A stretch of DNA of 64,000 nucleotides from NCBI RefSeq assembly GCF_014640315.1, contig NZ_BMGS01000003.1:186001-250000 (forward strand), given 5' to 3'. The notes under the pieces were generated by a model, which was given only the letters and a program-made list of their open reading frames with translations, was not told the DNA's origin and ran no database searches. Of this stretch, positions 51,169 through 58,313 are shown piece after piece. Origin of the DNA: Hymenobacter glacieicola (lineage in GTDB: Bacteria > Bacteroidota > Bacteroidia > Cytophagales > Hymenobacteraceae). Position numbers and translations under genes: made by a program. The number at the start of each line of letters is the position of its first letter. The first letter of the stretch is position 1.

Positions 51169-51783
51169 ATGGCTATTCAGAAATATCAGGACTCCTTTTC
51201 TGACATGAGTTCCTCGAGCTTCAGCACCATGCTCGACCGGTTTTTCAGCGACTCCCTGGCCTCGCGGGGGCGGGTGAACAGCTTCTCGCCCCACGTAGAT
51301 GCCTACGAGACGGAGAAAAGCTACGAGATTGAGGCCGCCCTACCCGGCATGAAGCGCGAAGACATTAAGGTTGATTTCCACCAGGGCCGCCTGACCATAT
51401 CCGGGGAGCGGCACTTCCGCAACGAGCAAAACCAGCGGCGCTACCACGTAGTCGAAAGCTCCTTCGGCTCCTTCCACCGCGCCTTCCAGCTGCCCGACAC
51501 CGTGGATGCCGGCCGCATTCAGGCCTCTTTCGAAGATGGCGTACTGCGCATAAGCGTGCCCAAGGACGAGAAGAAAACCATGCGCCACCAGATTGAGGTG
51601 CGCGGCGGCCAGAACCAGGGCAGCAGCGCCGGCCAGATGTCGGAGCGCGTGGGGCAGCAGGCCACCGACGTAACGGTGCAGGCGGGTGAAGGCGGCAGCA
51701 ACGGCCAGCCCCGGACCGATGGCTCCGTGGACCCAAACGAAGAAATGAAAAACCGTCCGCAAAGCTCGGGGGTAGGCTCCTGA
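51169..51783 (+). CDS. Hsp20 / alpha-crystallin family small heat-shock protein
   Basis: A 204-residue holdase chaperone. The alpha-crystallin domain spans about residues 42-145 (SPHVDAYETEKSYEIEAALP, GRLTISGERHF, and the conserved FEDGVLRISVPK close to its end). The C-terminal tail of about 60 residues is long and hydrophilic (Gln/Gly/Ser/Asn-rich, GQNQGSSAGQMSERVGQQAT), unlike the short IxI-ending tails of most bacterial Hsp20s. It binds unfolding proteins during stress. Monocistronic, with a strong terminator. Confidence 0.93.
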   Translation: MAIQKYQDSFSDMSSSSFSTMLDRFFSDSLASRGRVNSFSPHVDAYETEKSYEIEAALPGMKREDIKVDFHQGRLTISGERHFRNEQNQRRYHVVESSFGSFHRAFQLPDTVDAGRIQASFEDGVLRISVPKDEKKTMRHQIEVRGGQNQGSSAGQMSERVGQQATDVTVQAGEGGSNGQPRTDGSVDPNEEMKNRPQSSGVGS

Positions 51784-51807
51784 GGCCTGGCCCTGCTTGC
51801 CAGCACG

Positions 51808-51838
51808 AAGCCGGTTCGGGACCCGAACCGGCTTTTGT
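51808..51838 (+). terminator. Terminator after hsp20
   Basis: A stem AAGCCGGTTCGGG (51808-51820) pairs with CCCGAACCGGCTT (51822-51834), followed by a T-rich tract. Confidence 0.9.
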
Positions 51839-51934
51839 GTTTTGGCGGGTAAGCCGCCCTGGCTGTGGCCACGTCTCGCGCCGCGTCGTAGAATAGTCCG
51901 ACGAGCATCTTTCCACTTCACTTCGTACGAACTC

Positions 51935-53236
51935 ATGCACCGCATCCTTCTTTTCCTGTGGCTGGGGCTGGTGGCCGGCCTAAGCCAAGCCGCCGTGGGC
52001 GCCCCCGCCGAAGACCTGCCGGCCCGGCCCGCTCCTTTCCGGTTTGTAAATGACCAGGCCCAGCTGCTACCCGCCGCCAACGCCAAAACCCTGGAAAACG
52101 GCCTGCGCCGCTACGCCGACGAAAACGGCACCCAGATTGTGGTCGTGACGGTGCCTTCCCTCGGGGGCCGCGAGGTAGCCGACTACGCCCGGGAGCTGGG
52201 CACGGCCTGGGGCATTGGTCAGCGCGACAAAGACAACGGCGTGGTGGTGCTGATAGGAGCCCAGGAGCGCACAGTCACGATTCAAGCCGGCTCGGGGCTA
52301 CGCCAGCAAATTACGCCTGCCCTGACCAGCCAGATTATCAACGAGAAAATGACGCCTAGCTTTAAGCAGGGCAACTACTTCGCCGGCTTGCGCGCGGGCC
52401 TCAACGCGGTGATGCTGGCCGCTAACCCCGGCTCGGCACCGGCCAGCACCCAACCGGCTGCCACCAGCCCGGCACCTAACAGCACCGCTGAAATAGGAGC
52501 CGGCAGCGGGGCCGGCCTTGCCAGCGAGCTGCCAACTCAGGCCGCCGTTCCGGAGCCCGTTGCGCCTACCCTACCAGCAACGGAGTCAGCGTCGTCGGGT
52601 TTTGGCTGGGGTGCGTTGGCCCTGGGCGCCCTGGTTATTGGCGGCGGCATCTGGCTTATCTCGAAGCTGTTTCGACGCCGGACGCCGGCCGCCCCCGCCC
52701 CGGGCGCAACCCCGGATTTCTTGCCCAATCAGCCCGCGCAACCAAACCAGCCCTACGACCCTAACCGCGGCTATGGCCAGCGGCCGGTAAACCAGCCCGG
52801 TAACGCCCCCGATTTTCTCCCCAACCGTAATTCCGGTTTTGGGGGCGGGAGCGGCGGCAGTGGCATGGGCGGCATGCTCATGACGGGGGCCGCGGCGGCG
52901 GCCGGCGCATACCTGGGCAACCGCATGGCCCAGGGCCACGACACCCCCGACAGCTCCGCTTTCCACCCCGATGGTTCCCGTGCTTTTGACCCGGATGCTG
53001 CCGGTGCCGCGGGCGGAGCCGCCGCGGGGGCGGCCTCAGCGGGCGGTTTTCCGGCCCTGGGCGGCGCCGATGCTACCCCGGAAGCGGAGCCCGACTATTT
53101 CTCCGAAGACTACACGGCAAACGACTCCCCGGATTATTTCTCCTCCGACGACAGCTCCTCCTACGACGACACATCGTCGGATGATACCGGTGGTGGGGGC
53201 TTTGACAGTGACGACAATACCAGCGGCAGTTGGTAA
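51935..53236 (+). CDS. TPM-domain (YgcG-like) membrane protein
   Basis: A 433-residue protein. A signal peptide (MHRILLFLWLGLVAGLSQAA) precedes a TPM domain (about 35-165, VNDQAQLLPAANAKTLENGL, DKDNGVVVLIGAQERTVTI). A Pro/Ala linker leads to a membrane helix at about 228-250 (GALALGALVIGGGIWLISKL) and a long low-complexity, Gly/Ser/Asp/Pro-rich tail (GGGFDSDDNTSGSW at the end). YgcG/TPM proteins of Bacteroidota are thought to act in envelope or photosystem-like maintenance; the function here is unknown. I chose ATG 51935 as the start of the signal. The gene starts about 100 bases after the Hsp20 terminator. Confidence 0.88.
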   Translation: MHRILLFLWLGLVAGLSQAAVGAPAEDLPARPAPFRFVNDQAQLLPAANAKTLENGLRRYADENGTQIVVVTVPSLGGREVADYARELGTAWGIGQRDKDNGVVVLIGAQERTVTIQAGSGLRQQITPALTSQIINEKMTPSFKQGNYFAGLRAGLNAVMLAANPGSAPASTQPAATSPAPNSTAEIGAGSGAGLASELPTQAAVPEPVAPTLPATESASSGFGWGALALGALVIGGGIWLISKLFRRRTPAAPAPGATPDFLPNQPAQPNQPYDPNRGYGQRPVNQPGNAPDFLPNRNSGFGGGSGGSGMGGMLMTGAAAAAGAYLGNRMAQGHDTPDSSAFHPDGSRAFDPDAAGAAGGAAAGAASAGGFPALGGADATPEAEPDYFSEDYTANDSPDYFSSDDSSSYDDTSSDDTGGGGFDSDDNTSGSW

Positions 53237-53301
53237 GATTGGTGGCGGCTTCGGCTGATTAACTAAGCTGAGGCGTAGCTGCCTACTACGTGGCCTATCA
53301 T

Positions 53302-53343
53302 GCAACAAGCCGGTTTCCGTGGGTGCGGAAACCGGCTTGTTGC
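53302..53343. terminator. Bidirectional terminator
   Basis: A perfect 18-bp stem (53302-53319 with 53326-53343, GCAACAAGCCGGTTTCCG) and a 6-base loop, between the convergent TPM and small basic protein genes. It lacks a strong T-run, so efficiency is uncertain. Confidence 0.8.
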
Positions 53344-53360
53344 GTGTGAGGGGAGTGATA

Positions 53361-53669
53361 TTATTTCTTGGGCATGCTGCGGGTGGGGGCACCCACTTTT
53401 ACGCTTGGGTTACGCTTGCGCTTGCGCTGGGCTTTGAGGCGAAGCTTCCAGCGGCGAAACGGACCTAGCTTCTTCATTTTGTGGCGGCTGTTTCCCCGGT
53501 AAGCCTTGTAGTTCGGCCGCCCGCGCTTGTAGGAACGACGAAAGACCGGAACGCTGGTTGCCACGTCGGCGCTGACCGACGAGGTGGTGCTTCCCATTTC
53601 GGCCCGCGTGGGAGCCGGCTCTAGGAACAAAAGGAAGCCCAAAAGTAACAAGAGTAACGTTTTGAACAT
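53361..53669 (-). CDS. Small basic secreted/membrane protein
   Basis: A 102-residue protein. A hydrophobic start (MFKTLLLLLLGFLLFLEPAP) could be a signal peptide or membrane anchor. The rest is strongly basic and Arg/Lys-rich (RRSYKRGRPNYKAYRGNSRH, then RRWKLRLKAQRKRKRNPSVK), which suggests binding to nucleic acid, peptidoglycan or lipid head groups, without further evidence. I do not recognise the family. I chose ATG 53669. Confidence 0.7.
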   Translation of the reverse strand: MFKTLLLLLLGFLLFLEPAPTRAEMGSTTSSVSADVATSVPVFRRSYKRGRPNYKAYRGNSRHKMKKLGPFRRWKLRLKAQRKRKRNPSVKVGAPTRSMPKK

Positions 53670-54015
53670 AAGAAAGAATAAGAGGTGAGAGAAGCACGGC
53701 ACCACGAGGTACCTCCAAATAAAGCGAATCTTTATTTAATTATCATAACAAGCTGATATAAAGATTTTATCTAAGAAAAATTCTATAGTAAGAGTATCCC
53801 TTGCCTTTTCTGACGTTAGCAGCATTTCATTTCATTTTTCCAATAAAATCCGTGTAGCAACTTGGGTTAACTTGAGCCAGCGGGAGCACTCCTACAGCTC
53901 GGCCACCGCTACAGGCAGCACACACCCAACCCCGGCGCCGGCGCGTATACAGGAAACCGGTTGCGCCGCTCCGCGGATTTGCTTGGCGACTTGGTTTCCC
54001 CTTTACTACTTGAGT
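53670..54015. other. AT-rich intergenic region
   Basis: About 350 bases between divergent genes, noticeably AT-rich from 53715 to 53860 (AATAAAGCGAATCTTTATTT). I see no ORF, RNA gene or clear promoter match. An in-frame extension of the next gene to 53872 is rejected because it has no protein-like character. Confidence 0.4.
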
Positions 54016-54921
54016 ATGCACTACATCCGCCGCGGCACGGGCCAACCCTTACTTCTCCTGCATGGCATTGGGGGCAGCTGGCGTTCCTGGTCTACCGTCT
54101 TCGATCAGCTGGCCGAGCACCGGGACGTGCTTGCCGTGGACCTGCCCGGCTTTGGGGCTACCCCGCCCCTGCCCGGGGAGGTTTCTATCCGGACGCTGGC
54201 CGATGCGGTGACTAGTTTTCTGCGCGCCCACGACCTGCTTGGCATTGATGCCGTGGGCAGCTCCATGGGGGCCCGACTGGTGCTGGAACTGGCCCGCCGG
54301 GGTGGGGTAGTGGGGGCGGCAGTGGCCCTCAACCCGGGCGGCTTCTGGCAGGGCTGGGAAATTCCGGTGTTCTATTACTCCGTGGCGGCTTCCGTGCGAC
54401 TGGTGCGGGGGCTACAACCCCTCATGCCTGCCCTCACGGGCAATGCCGTAACGCGCACACTGTTGTTTTCGCAGCTCTCTGCCCATCCGGCGCGGCTTTC
54501 GCCGGACGTACTCCTGCCGGAGATGCGCACGTTTGCCACCGCGCCTTCCTTTGATGAGCTGCTGCGCAACCTGGCGTACGGGGAGCGGCAGCAGGGTGCC
54601 CCGGCGGGTAGCATCCCGGCCCCGCTTGTCATTGGCTGGGGCCGGCAGGACCTGGTATGTTTGCCGCGCCAGGCCCCACGCGCCCAACGCTTGTTTCCCG
54701 ACGCCCAGCTGTACTGGTTTGACGACTGCGGACACTTTCCGCAGTGGGACCAACCAACCGAAACAGTTCAGCTCATCTTGCGGGCTGTCAGCGGGCAACC
54801 GGTGCCCCAGCCCGCCTTACCCGCCCGCGCAGCAGCGGCGCCGCGCTTTTTCCGGGTGGCCATTGCCGGGGTATTTCTAGCTGCGGCCGGTGCGGCCTGG
54901 CTGGCTACCCGTGCCCGGTAG
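54016..54921 (+). CDS. Alpha/beta hydrolase with C-terminal membrane anchor
   Basis: A 301-residue alpha/beta hydrolase. The oxyanion motif LLLLHGIGGSWRSW starts at about residue 13. The nucleophile is the Ser in VGSSMGARLV, the acid is in IGWGRQDLVCLP, and the His is in DCGHFPQWDQP. After a Pro-rich spacer (PVPQPALPARA) a hydrophobic C-terminus, VAIAGVFLAAAGAAWLATRA, looks like a membrane anchor. The substrate is unknown. I chose ATG 54016, which starts at the first strand (MHYIRRGTG); a 9-bp inverted repeat around the stop may aid termination but lacks a T-run. Confidence 0.86.
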   Translation: MHYIRRGTGQPLLLLHGIGGSWRSWSTVFDQLAEHRDVLAVDLPGFGATPPLPGEVSIRTLADAVTSFLRAHDLLGIDAVGSSMGARLVLELARRGGVVGAAVALNPGGFWQGWEIPVFYYSVAASVRLVRGLQPLMPALTGNAVTRTLLFSQLSAHPARLSPDVLLPEMRTFATAPSFDELLRNLAYGERQQGAPAGSIPAPLVIGWGRQDLVCLPRQAPRAQRLFPDAQLYWFDDCGHFPQWDQPTETVQLILRAVSGQPVPQPALPARAAAAPRFFRVAIAGVFLAAAGAAWLATRAR

Positions 54922-54965
54922 CCCGGGAAGCTTCTGGAACGGCTGCTACCGGGTAGCCTAACAGT

Positions 54966-55379
54966 TTAGCCCCGGGAGCACAGCCAGCGCACAGCCTCGC
55001 CCTCATCCGTAAACTGGTTGAGTGAGCAGTAGTCGCCGTGGGTGTGAGGCAAGGGCGGCAGGGTTTCATCGTGCACGTCGTCGAGCTGGTAGGGAGCCAC
55101 CAGAAAGGCCAGGTACACATGGTCGCCGAGGTGCTGGCGTAGTAGCGGGTAGAACACCGTGGTCAGCCAGTGCACGTCGCGGGAGTCTACCTCTAGCCGG
55201 CGCCGGGAGTCCACGAGCCAGTGGCGGCAGGAGTCGCAGGTAGTAGCGTAGCGCAGCACTTCTTGGTAGCCGGCGCGTAGCTCGTGTGAGGCCGTCGGGC
55301 GCGTCCAGCGGGCGGCTACAATTCCTAGGTCGGGCCGGTACGTTAAGTCCAGGAAGTCAGCAAGCGTAGTGGGAGTCAT
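54966..55379 (-). CDS. STAS/SpoIIAA-like small protein (putative)
   Basis: A 137-residue soluble protein (MTPTTLADFLDLTYRPDLGI) with SCRHWLVDSRRRLEVDSRDV, a middle strand YLAFLVAPYQLDD and a closing QFTDEGEAVRWLCSRG. Its pattern resembles the gene at 48580, and both fit the small SpoIIAA-like/STAS-type proteins often seen in Bacteroidota. No adjacent kinase or sigma-factor gene is seen, so a regulatory role is only a suggestion. It is convergent with the alpha/beta hydrolase, with a 44-base gap. Confidence 0.6.
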   Translation of the reverse strand: MTPTTLADFLDLTYRPDLGIVAARWTRPTASHELRAGYQEVLRYATTCDSCRHWLVDSRRRLEVDSRDVHWLTTVFYPLLRQHLGDHVYLAFLVAPYQLDDVHDETLPPLPHTHGDYCSLNQFTDEGEAVRWLCSRG

Positions 55380-55538
55380 GCGGGGGCGGCTGAGGAAGCT
55401 AACCAGTAAAGAAAGTGGTCCGGATACGGGGCGGGCTGCGTGTTGGACGAGTGCAAGTAGAACACGGCCGGCCTACCCTAGGTAGTGAACGGTGCTTTGC
55501 TCGGCCACGTATGGCCAGGGCAGCGCACCCGGCAGGGC

Positions 55539-55922
55539 TTAGGGCTGCAGAGGAGCGGCCGGGGGGGCGGGCGTTTCCACGGGCCGGATATCGTAGCGGC
55601 GGTTGAACTCGGCCACCGCCGCGGAGCCTACGTTGCGCTTGGTTACCACAATCATAACCCCTTCACCGGCCTCCGCCCCGAAAATGCGGCGGGCTTCGTC
55701 GCCCTTCACCACGTTTACCGAGGCAATGGTCCGGCGGTTGATCTGCTCAATGGTTTTCTGGTCCGAAGGCTGCCCGTCCAGGAAATACAGGCTGGGCTCC
55801 TCCGTAGCGGCACGAGCTGCCGGCGCCGGGGCAGCAGCCTGAATATCAAGAGTGTGCAAGGTCGTTACCGTAAGCAGACCAGCTAGGGCAACCAGGCAAC
55901 GCAAAGAGGAAAGGGTAAGCAT
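55539..55922 (-). CDS. Exported TonB-plug-like domain protein
   Basis: A 127-residue protein with a signal peptide (MLTLSSLRCLVALAGLLTVT, Ala-rich to about 36) followed by one plug-like domain: LYFLDGQPSDQKTIEQINRR, ASVNVVKGDEARRIFGAEAG, EGVMIVVTKRN. The same pattern appears twice at the C-terminus of the M56 protein downstream (LYFLDGKPSTK and AFGEKATDGAILIITKKN), so the two proteins carry homologous domains. Such plug domains interact with SusC/TonB-type partners. I chose ATG 55922, which starts the signal. It is close to the M56-BlaI operon and oriented with it, but 127 bases separate it from the M56 stop. Confidence 0.72.
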   Translation of the reverse strand: MLTLSSLRCLVALAGLLTVTTLHTLDIQAAAPAPAARAATEEPSLYFLDGQPSDQKTIEQINRRTIASVNVVKGDEARRIFGAEAGEGVMIVVTKRNVGSAAVAEFNRRYDIRPVETPAPPAAPLQP

Positions 55923-56049
55923 AGCAGCAACAAACAAAAGTTCGGCTCCCAAGATACAAAACCGGGCCGGCTGCTTTCCGCAACCGGCCCGGTAACCTAT
56001 CCTTCTACAGCTGCTGCGCCAGCAAAAACGCTGGCCTGGTCAACACTAT

Positions 56050-57639
56050 CTACTTGGTAGTTATTACAATAGCTCCCTGCCGGCCTTTTTCACCGAACTT
56101 AGCGGTAGCCCGCTCGGCATCCATCACGAAAACGGAGGAAAGCTGGGCGGCCGGAATCTTGGTTTGCTCGATGGTGGCTTCCTTCTCGTTGAGGATCAGC
56201 AGCCGTCCGCCCACATCAGCCGGGCTCAGGCCCCGACCGGCGCTTATCAGGTTGATGACCCGCTGATCTTCGGGCTTGGCCGGCTCGAAACTCAGGCTAT
56301 GCTCCTTAATAAAGGCCTGAACCGCCGCCGAATCCCTGTTTTTCTTGGTAATAATCAGGATGGCACCATCCGTGGCCTTCTCGCCGAAGGCAGTGCGGGC
56401 TTGCTCACCTTTCAGCACACTCATGCTTTCAATGGCTTTCGGGTCGAGGGCCTGCACTTCTGCTTTGGTGCTGGGCTTGCCGTCCAGGAAGTACAGGGGC
56501 TCCAGGGCAACGGCTAAGGGCTTACCTTTTTCATCGAACAGTACTTTTTCCGGCCGACGACCGTAGGCAATTTCGGCCCGGTAGCGCAGGTTGCTGCCAT
56601 CGGCGGCGCGCACTTCCGCGACGCCAATGAGGCGGTAGCCGGGGTACTGCTTTACGATGTAGGCCAGCGCGGCGGGGGGTAGGGCGCTAATAGGAGCTTC
56701 CTTTTCAACATCGGGGCCCGTGGGCGTGCTTACACCGGACGAAGTCAGGGCAGCAGAGGCAGCTTCGGGAGCCGAGAGGCTGAGCAGCCCCAGGGCCAGC
56801 GGTAGCACCAGCAGGTAGCGGGCGGCCTGAGCGCGGGCAGATCGTTGCGCGTTCATCATACGAATACGGTTTTTAAGAGTGATAAAGGAGAAAGGAGTAA
56901 CCAGCGCCGGCCCAGAAGCCAGGGTGCTGAGTTGCAGCAGGCTGTATTGGTACGTTTTGGTATCGAGCTGCTTGGTCTGTAGCACGGCCTCATCGGTGAT
57001 GAACTCCAGGTTTTCCTGCACGGCCCGCAGCAGCAGCCACGCCCCCGGACTAAACCACCCGAAAATCCGCTGAATATGGCCCAGCAGCACATCCAGCGTG
57101 TGCCACTGGCGCACGTGCACCTGCTCGTGCAGCACAATGGCTGGTAGCTCCGCAGGCGCGTGCTGGGCTGGGTTCAGGTAAATCGTCTGCCAAAAGGAAA
57201 AGGGGTTGATGTCGGCAGCTACCTGGCGGCAGGCCACGCCGGCTATCTGGGCCGGACGGGAGGCGCGGTGCACGCCGGCCAGCGAAGCTGCTTGCAGCAG
57301 CAGGCGCAGCGTCATCAGGCCCACGCCTACCCAGTAAACGACCAGCAGCCAGAATCCGTAGTTAACGCCTTCCTCGGCGGGCAGTACGGGCGCTACACTG
57401 CCACTCCCGGGCCAGTTGGGCAGCAGCACGCTAAGCTGGGTTTCCAGCCCGGCTGGCCGGGCCAGCAGCACCGACACATCCAGCAACGGATACAGCGCCG
57501 AAAACCCCAGCGCCCCCAGCAGGTAGGCGCGGTTCAGCTGATGAAAGGTGAGCCGGCGCAGCAGGGCATAGTACACTCCCAGCAACAGGAGCAGGGCCCC
57601 GTTCACCTTCAGCAAGTACACTAGTAGCGCGGGTATCAT
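56050..57639 (-). CDS. M56-family membrane metallopeptidase with TonB-plug-like C-terminus (BlaR1-like)
   Basis: A 529-residue BlaR1/MecR1-like protein. Membrane helices are at about 8-28, 40-60, 95-118 and 272-295. The zinc motif HEQVH is at residues 171-175 and the third ligand is in ENLEFITDEAV. In place of a penicillin-binding sensor domain, the periplasmic part carries two plug-like domains: one at about 378-440 (LYFLDGKPSTKAEVQALDPK) and one at about 478-529 (SSVFVMDAERATAKFGEKG…AIVITTK). By family it cleaves or signals to the BlaI repressor encoded just upstream; its start overlaps the blaI-like stop by 4 bases, indicating co-translation. The sensed signal is unknown. Confidence 0.92.
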   Translation of the reverse strand: MIPALLVYLLKVNGALLLLLGVYYALLRRLTFHQLNRAYLLGALGFSALYPLLDVSVLLARPAGLETQLSVLLPNWPGSGSVAPVLPAEEGVNYGFWLLVVYWVGVGLMTLRLLLQAASLAGVHRASRPAQIAGVACRQVAADINPFSFWQTIYLNPAQHAPAELPAIVLHEQVHVRQWHTLDVLLGHIQRIFGWFSPGAWLLLRAVQENLEFITDEAVLQTKQLDTKTYQYSLLQLSTLASGPALVTPFSFITLKNRIRMMNAQRSARAQAARYLLVLPLALGLLSLSAPEAASAALTSSGVSTPTGPDVEKEAPISALPPAALAYIVKQYPGYRLIGVAEVRAADGSNLRYRAEIAYGRRPEKVLFDEKGKPLAVALEPLYFLDGKPSTKAEVQALDPKAIESMSVLKGEQARTAFGEKATDGAILIITKKNRDSAAVQAFIKEHSLSFEPAKPEDQRVINLISAGRGLSPADVGGRLLILNEKEATIEQTKIPAAQLSSVFVMDAERATAKFGEKGRQGAIVITTK

Positions 57640-58007
57640 GGCTGCTGGGGCTTTTGCCGCTCAATCATATCAATGATTTCCTTGAGCTCTTCGGTGCTGA
57701 TCTTCTGGTCTTTAGCAAAGAAGGAAACCAGCTCTTTGTAGGAGTTACGGAAGTAGTCGCCCACGAAGGCACCCAGGAAGCGCTTGCGGTAGTCTTCGGC
57801 CACAATCAGGGGCGAGAAGCGGAAGGTATTGCCCAGCTTTTCGCCGCGCAGGTAGCCCTTGCGCTCCAGGTTGCGCACCGTGGAGGCCAGGGTAGTGTAG
57901 GGCGGGCGGGGCTCGGGTAACAGCTCCAGCACATCCTTGATAAAGCCCCCATTGAGCTGCCAGAAGCCACGCATGGCTTCTTCTTCGGGTTGAGTAAGTC
58001 GTTCCAT
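57636..58007 (-). CDS. BlaI/MecI/CopY-type repressor
   Basis: A 123-residue winged-helix repressor of the BlaI family (MERLTQPEEEAMRGFWQLNG), with the recognition region PYTTLASTVRNLERKGYLRG and a C-terminal helical dimerisation part. Such proteins repress their own operon until the M56 peptidase inactivates them. The gene overlaps the M56 gene by 4 bases, and a palindromic operator (58026-58048) lies 19-41 bases before its ATG, as expected for autorepression. The target genes beyond this operon are not visible. Confidence 0.93.
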   Translation of the reverse strand: MERLTQPEEEAMRGFWQLNGGFIKDVLELLPEPRPPYTTLASTVRNLERKGYLRGEKLGNTFRFSPLIVAEDYRKRFLGAFVGDYFRNSYKELVSFFAKDQKISTEELKEIIDMIERQKPQQP

Positions 58008-58025
58008 ATCAGCTATTACTATCTT

Positions 58026-58048
58026 TTCGTAATACTACGAATATTTCG
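58026..58048. promoter_or_regulatory. Palindromic operator upstream of the BlaI-like gene
   Basis: TTCGTA-ATAC-TACGAA (58026-58041) is a perfect inverted repeat, and a second palindrome CGAA-TAT-TTCG (58038-58048) overlaps it. The position directly in front of the blaI-like ATG (58007) and the symmetry fit a BlaI/MecI-type operator, although the half-site differs from the classic TACA form. Confidence 0.75.
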
Positions 58049-58092
58049 CAATTAGATACAAGAGGTTGAAGAATTTTTTTTAACGGGCACGA

Positions 58093-58125
58093 AAAAGCCC
58101 GCTGGCTAGGTGCAAGCGGGCTTTT
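58093..58125 (-). terminator. Terminator of first M13 peptidase gene
   Basis: On the minus strand an 11-bp stem (AGCGGGCTTTT/AAAAGCCCGCT, arms 58093-58103 and 58115-58125) is followed by a T-run. It separates the M13 gene from the BlaI operon. Confidence 0.8.
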
Positions 58126-58157
58126 AATAGTAAAACTGTCCAGTAAATCAGGAGAAC

Positions 58158-58255
58158 GTCATGCAGAGGCGAAGCCGAAGCATCTCGCTCGGCTGACGTT
58201 GCTAAACTAACCAGACGATGCCAAGCGAGATGCTTCGGCTCCGCCTCAGCATGAC
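58158..58255. repeat. Large near-perfect inverted repeat
   Basis: Arms 58158-58189 and 58224-58255 pair over 32 bp with two mismatches (starting GTCATGCAGAGGCGAAGCC) around a 34-base loop. It lies in the M13 3' region, beyond the stop. It is mostly GC and looks like a mobile REP-type palindrome or an mRNA-end structure. Confidence 0.85.
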
Positions 58256-58313
58256 AGGTCCTGCTTTGCCCTTTCGTTATCCTCTGAACAAGCTTAATGG
58301 GCTGCTCGCTGGC

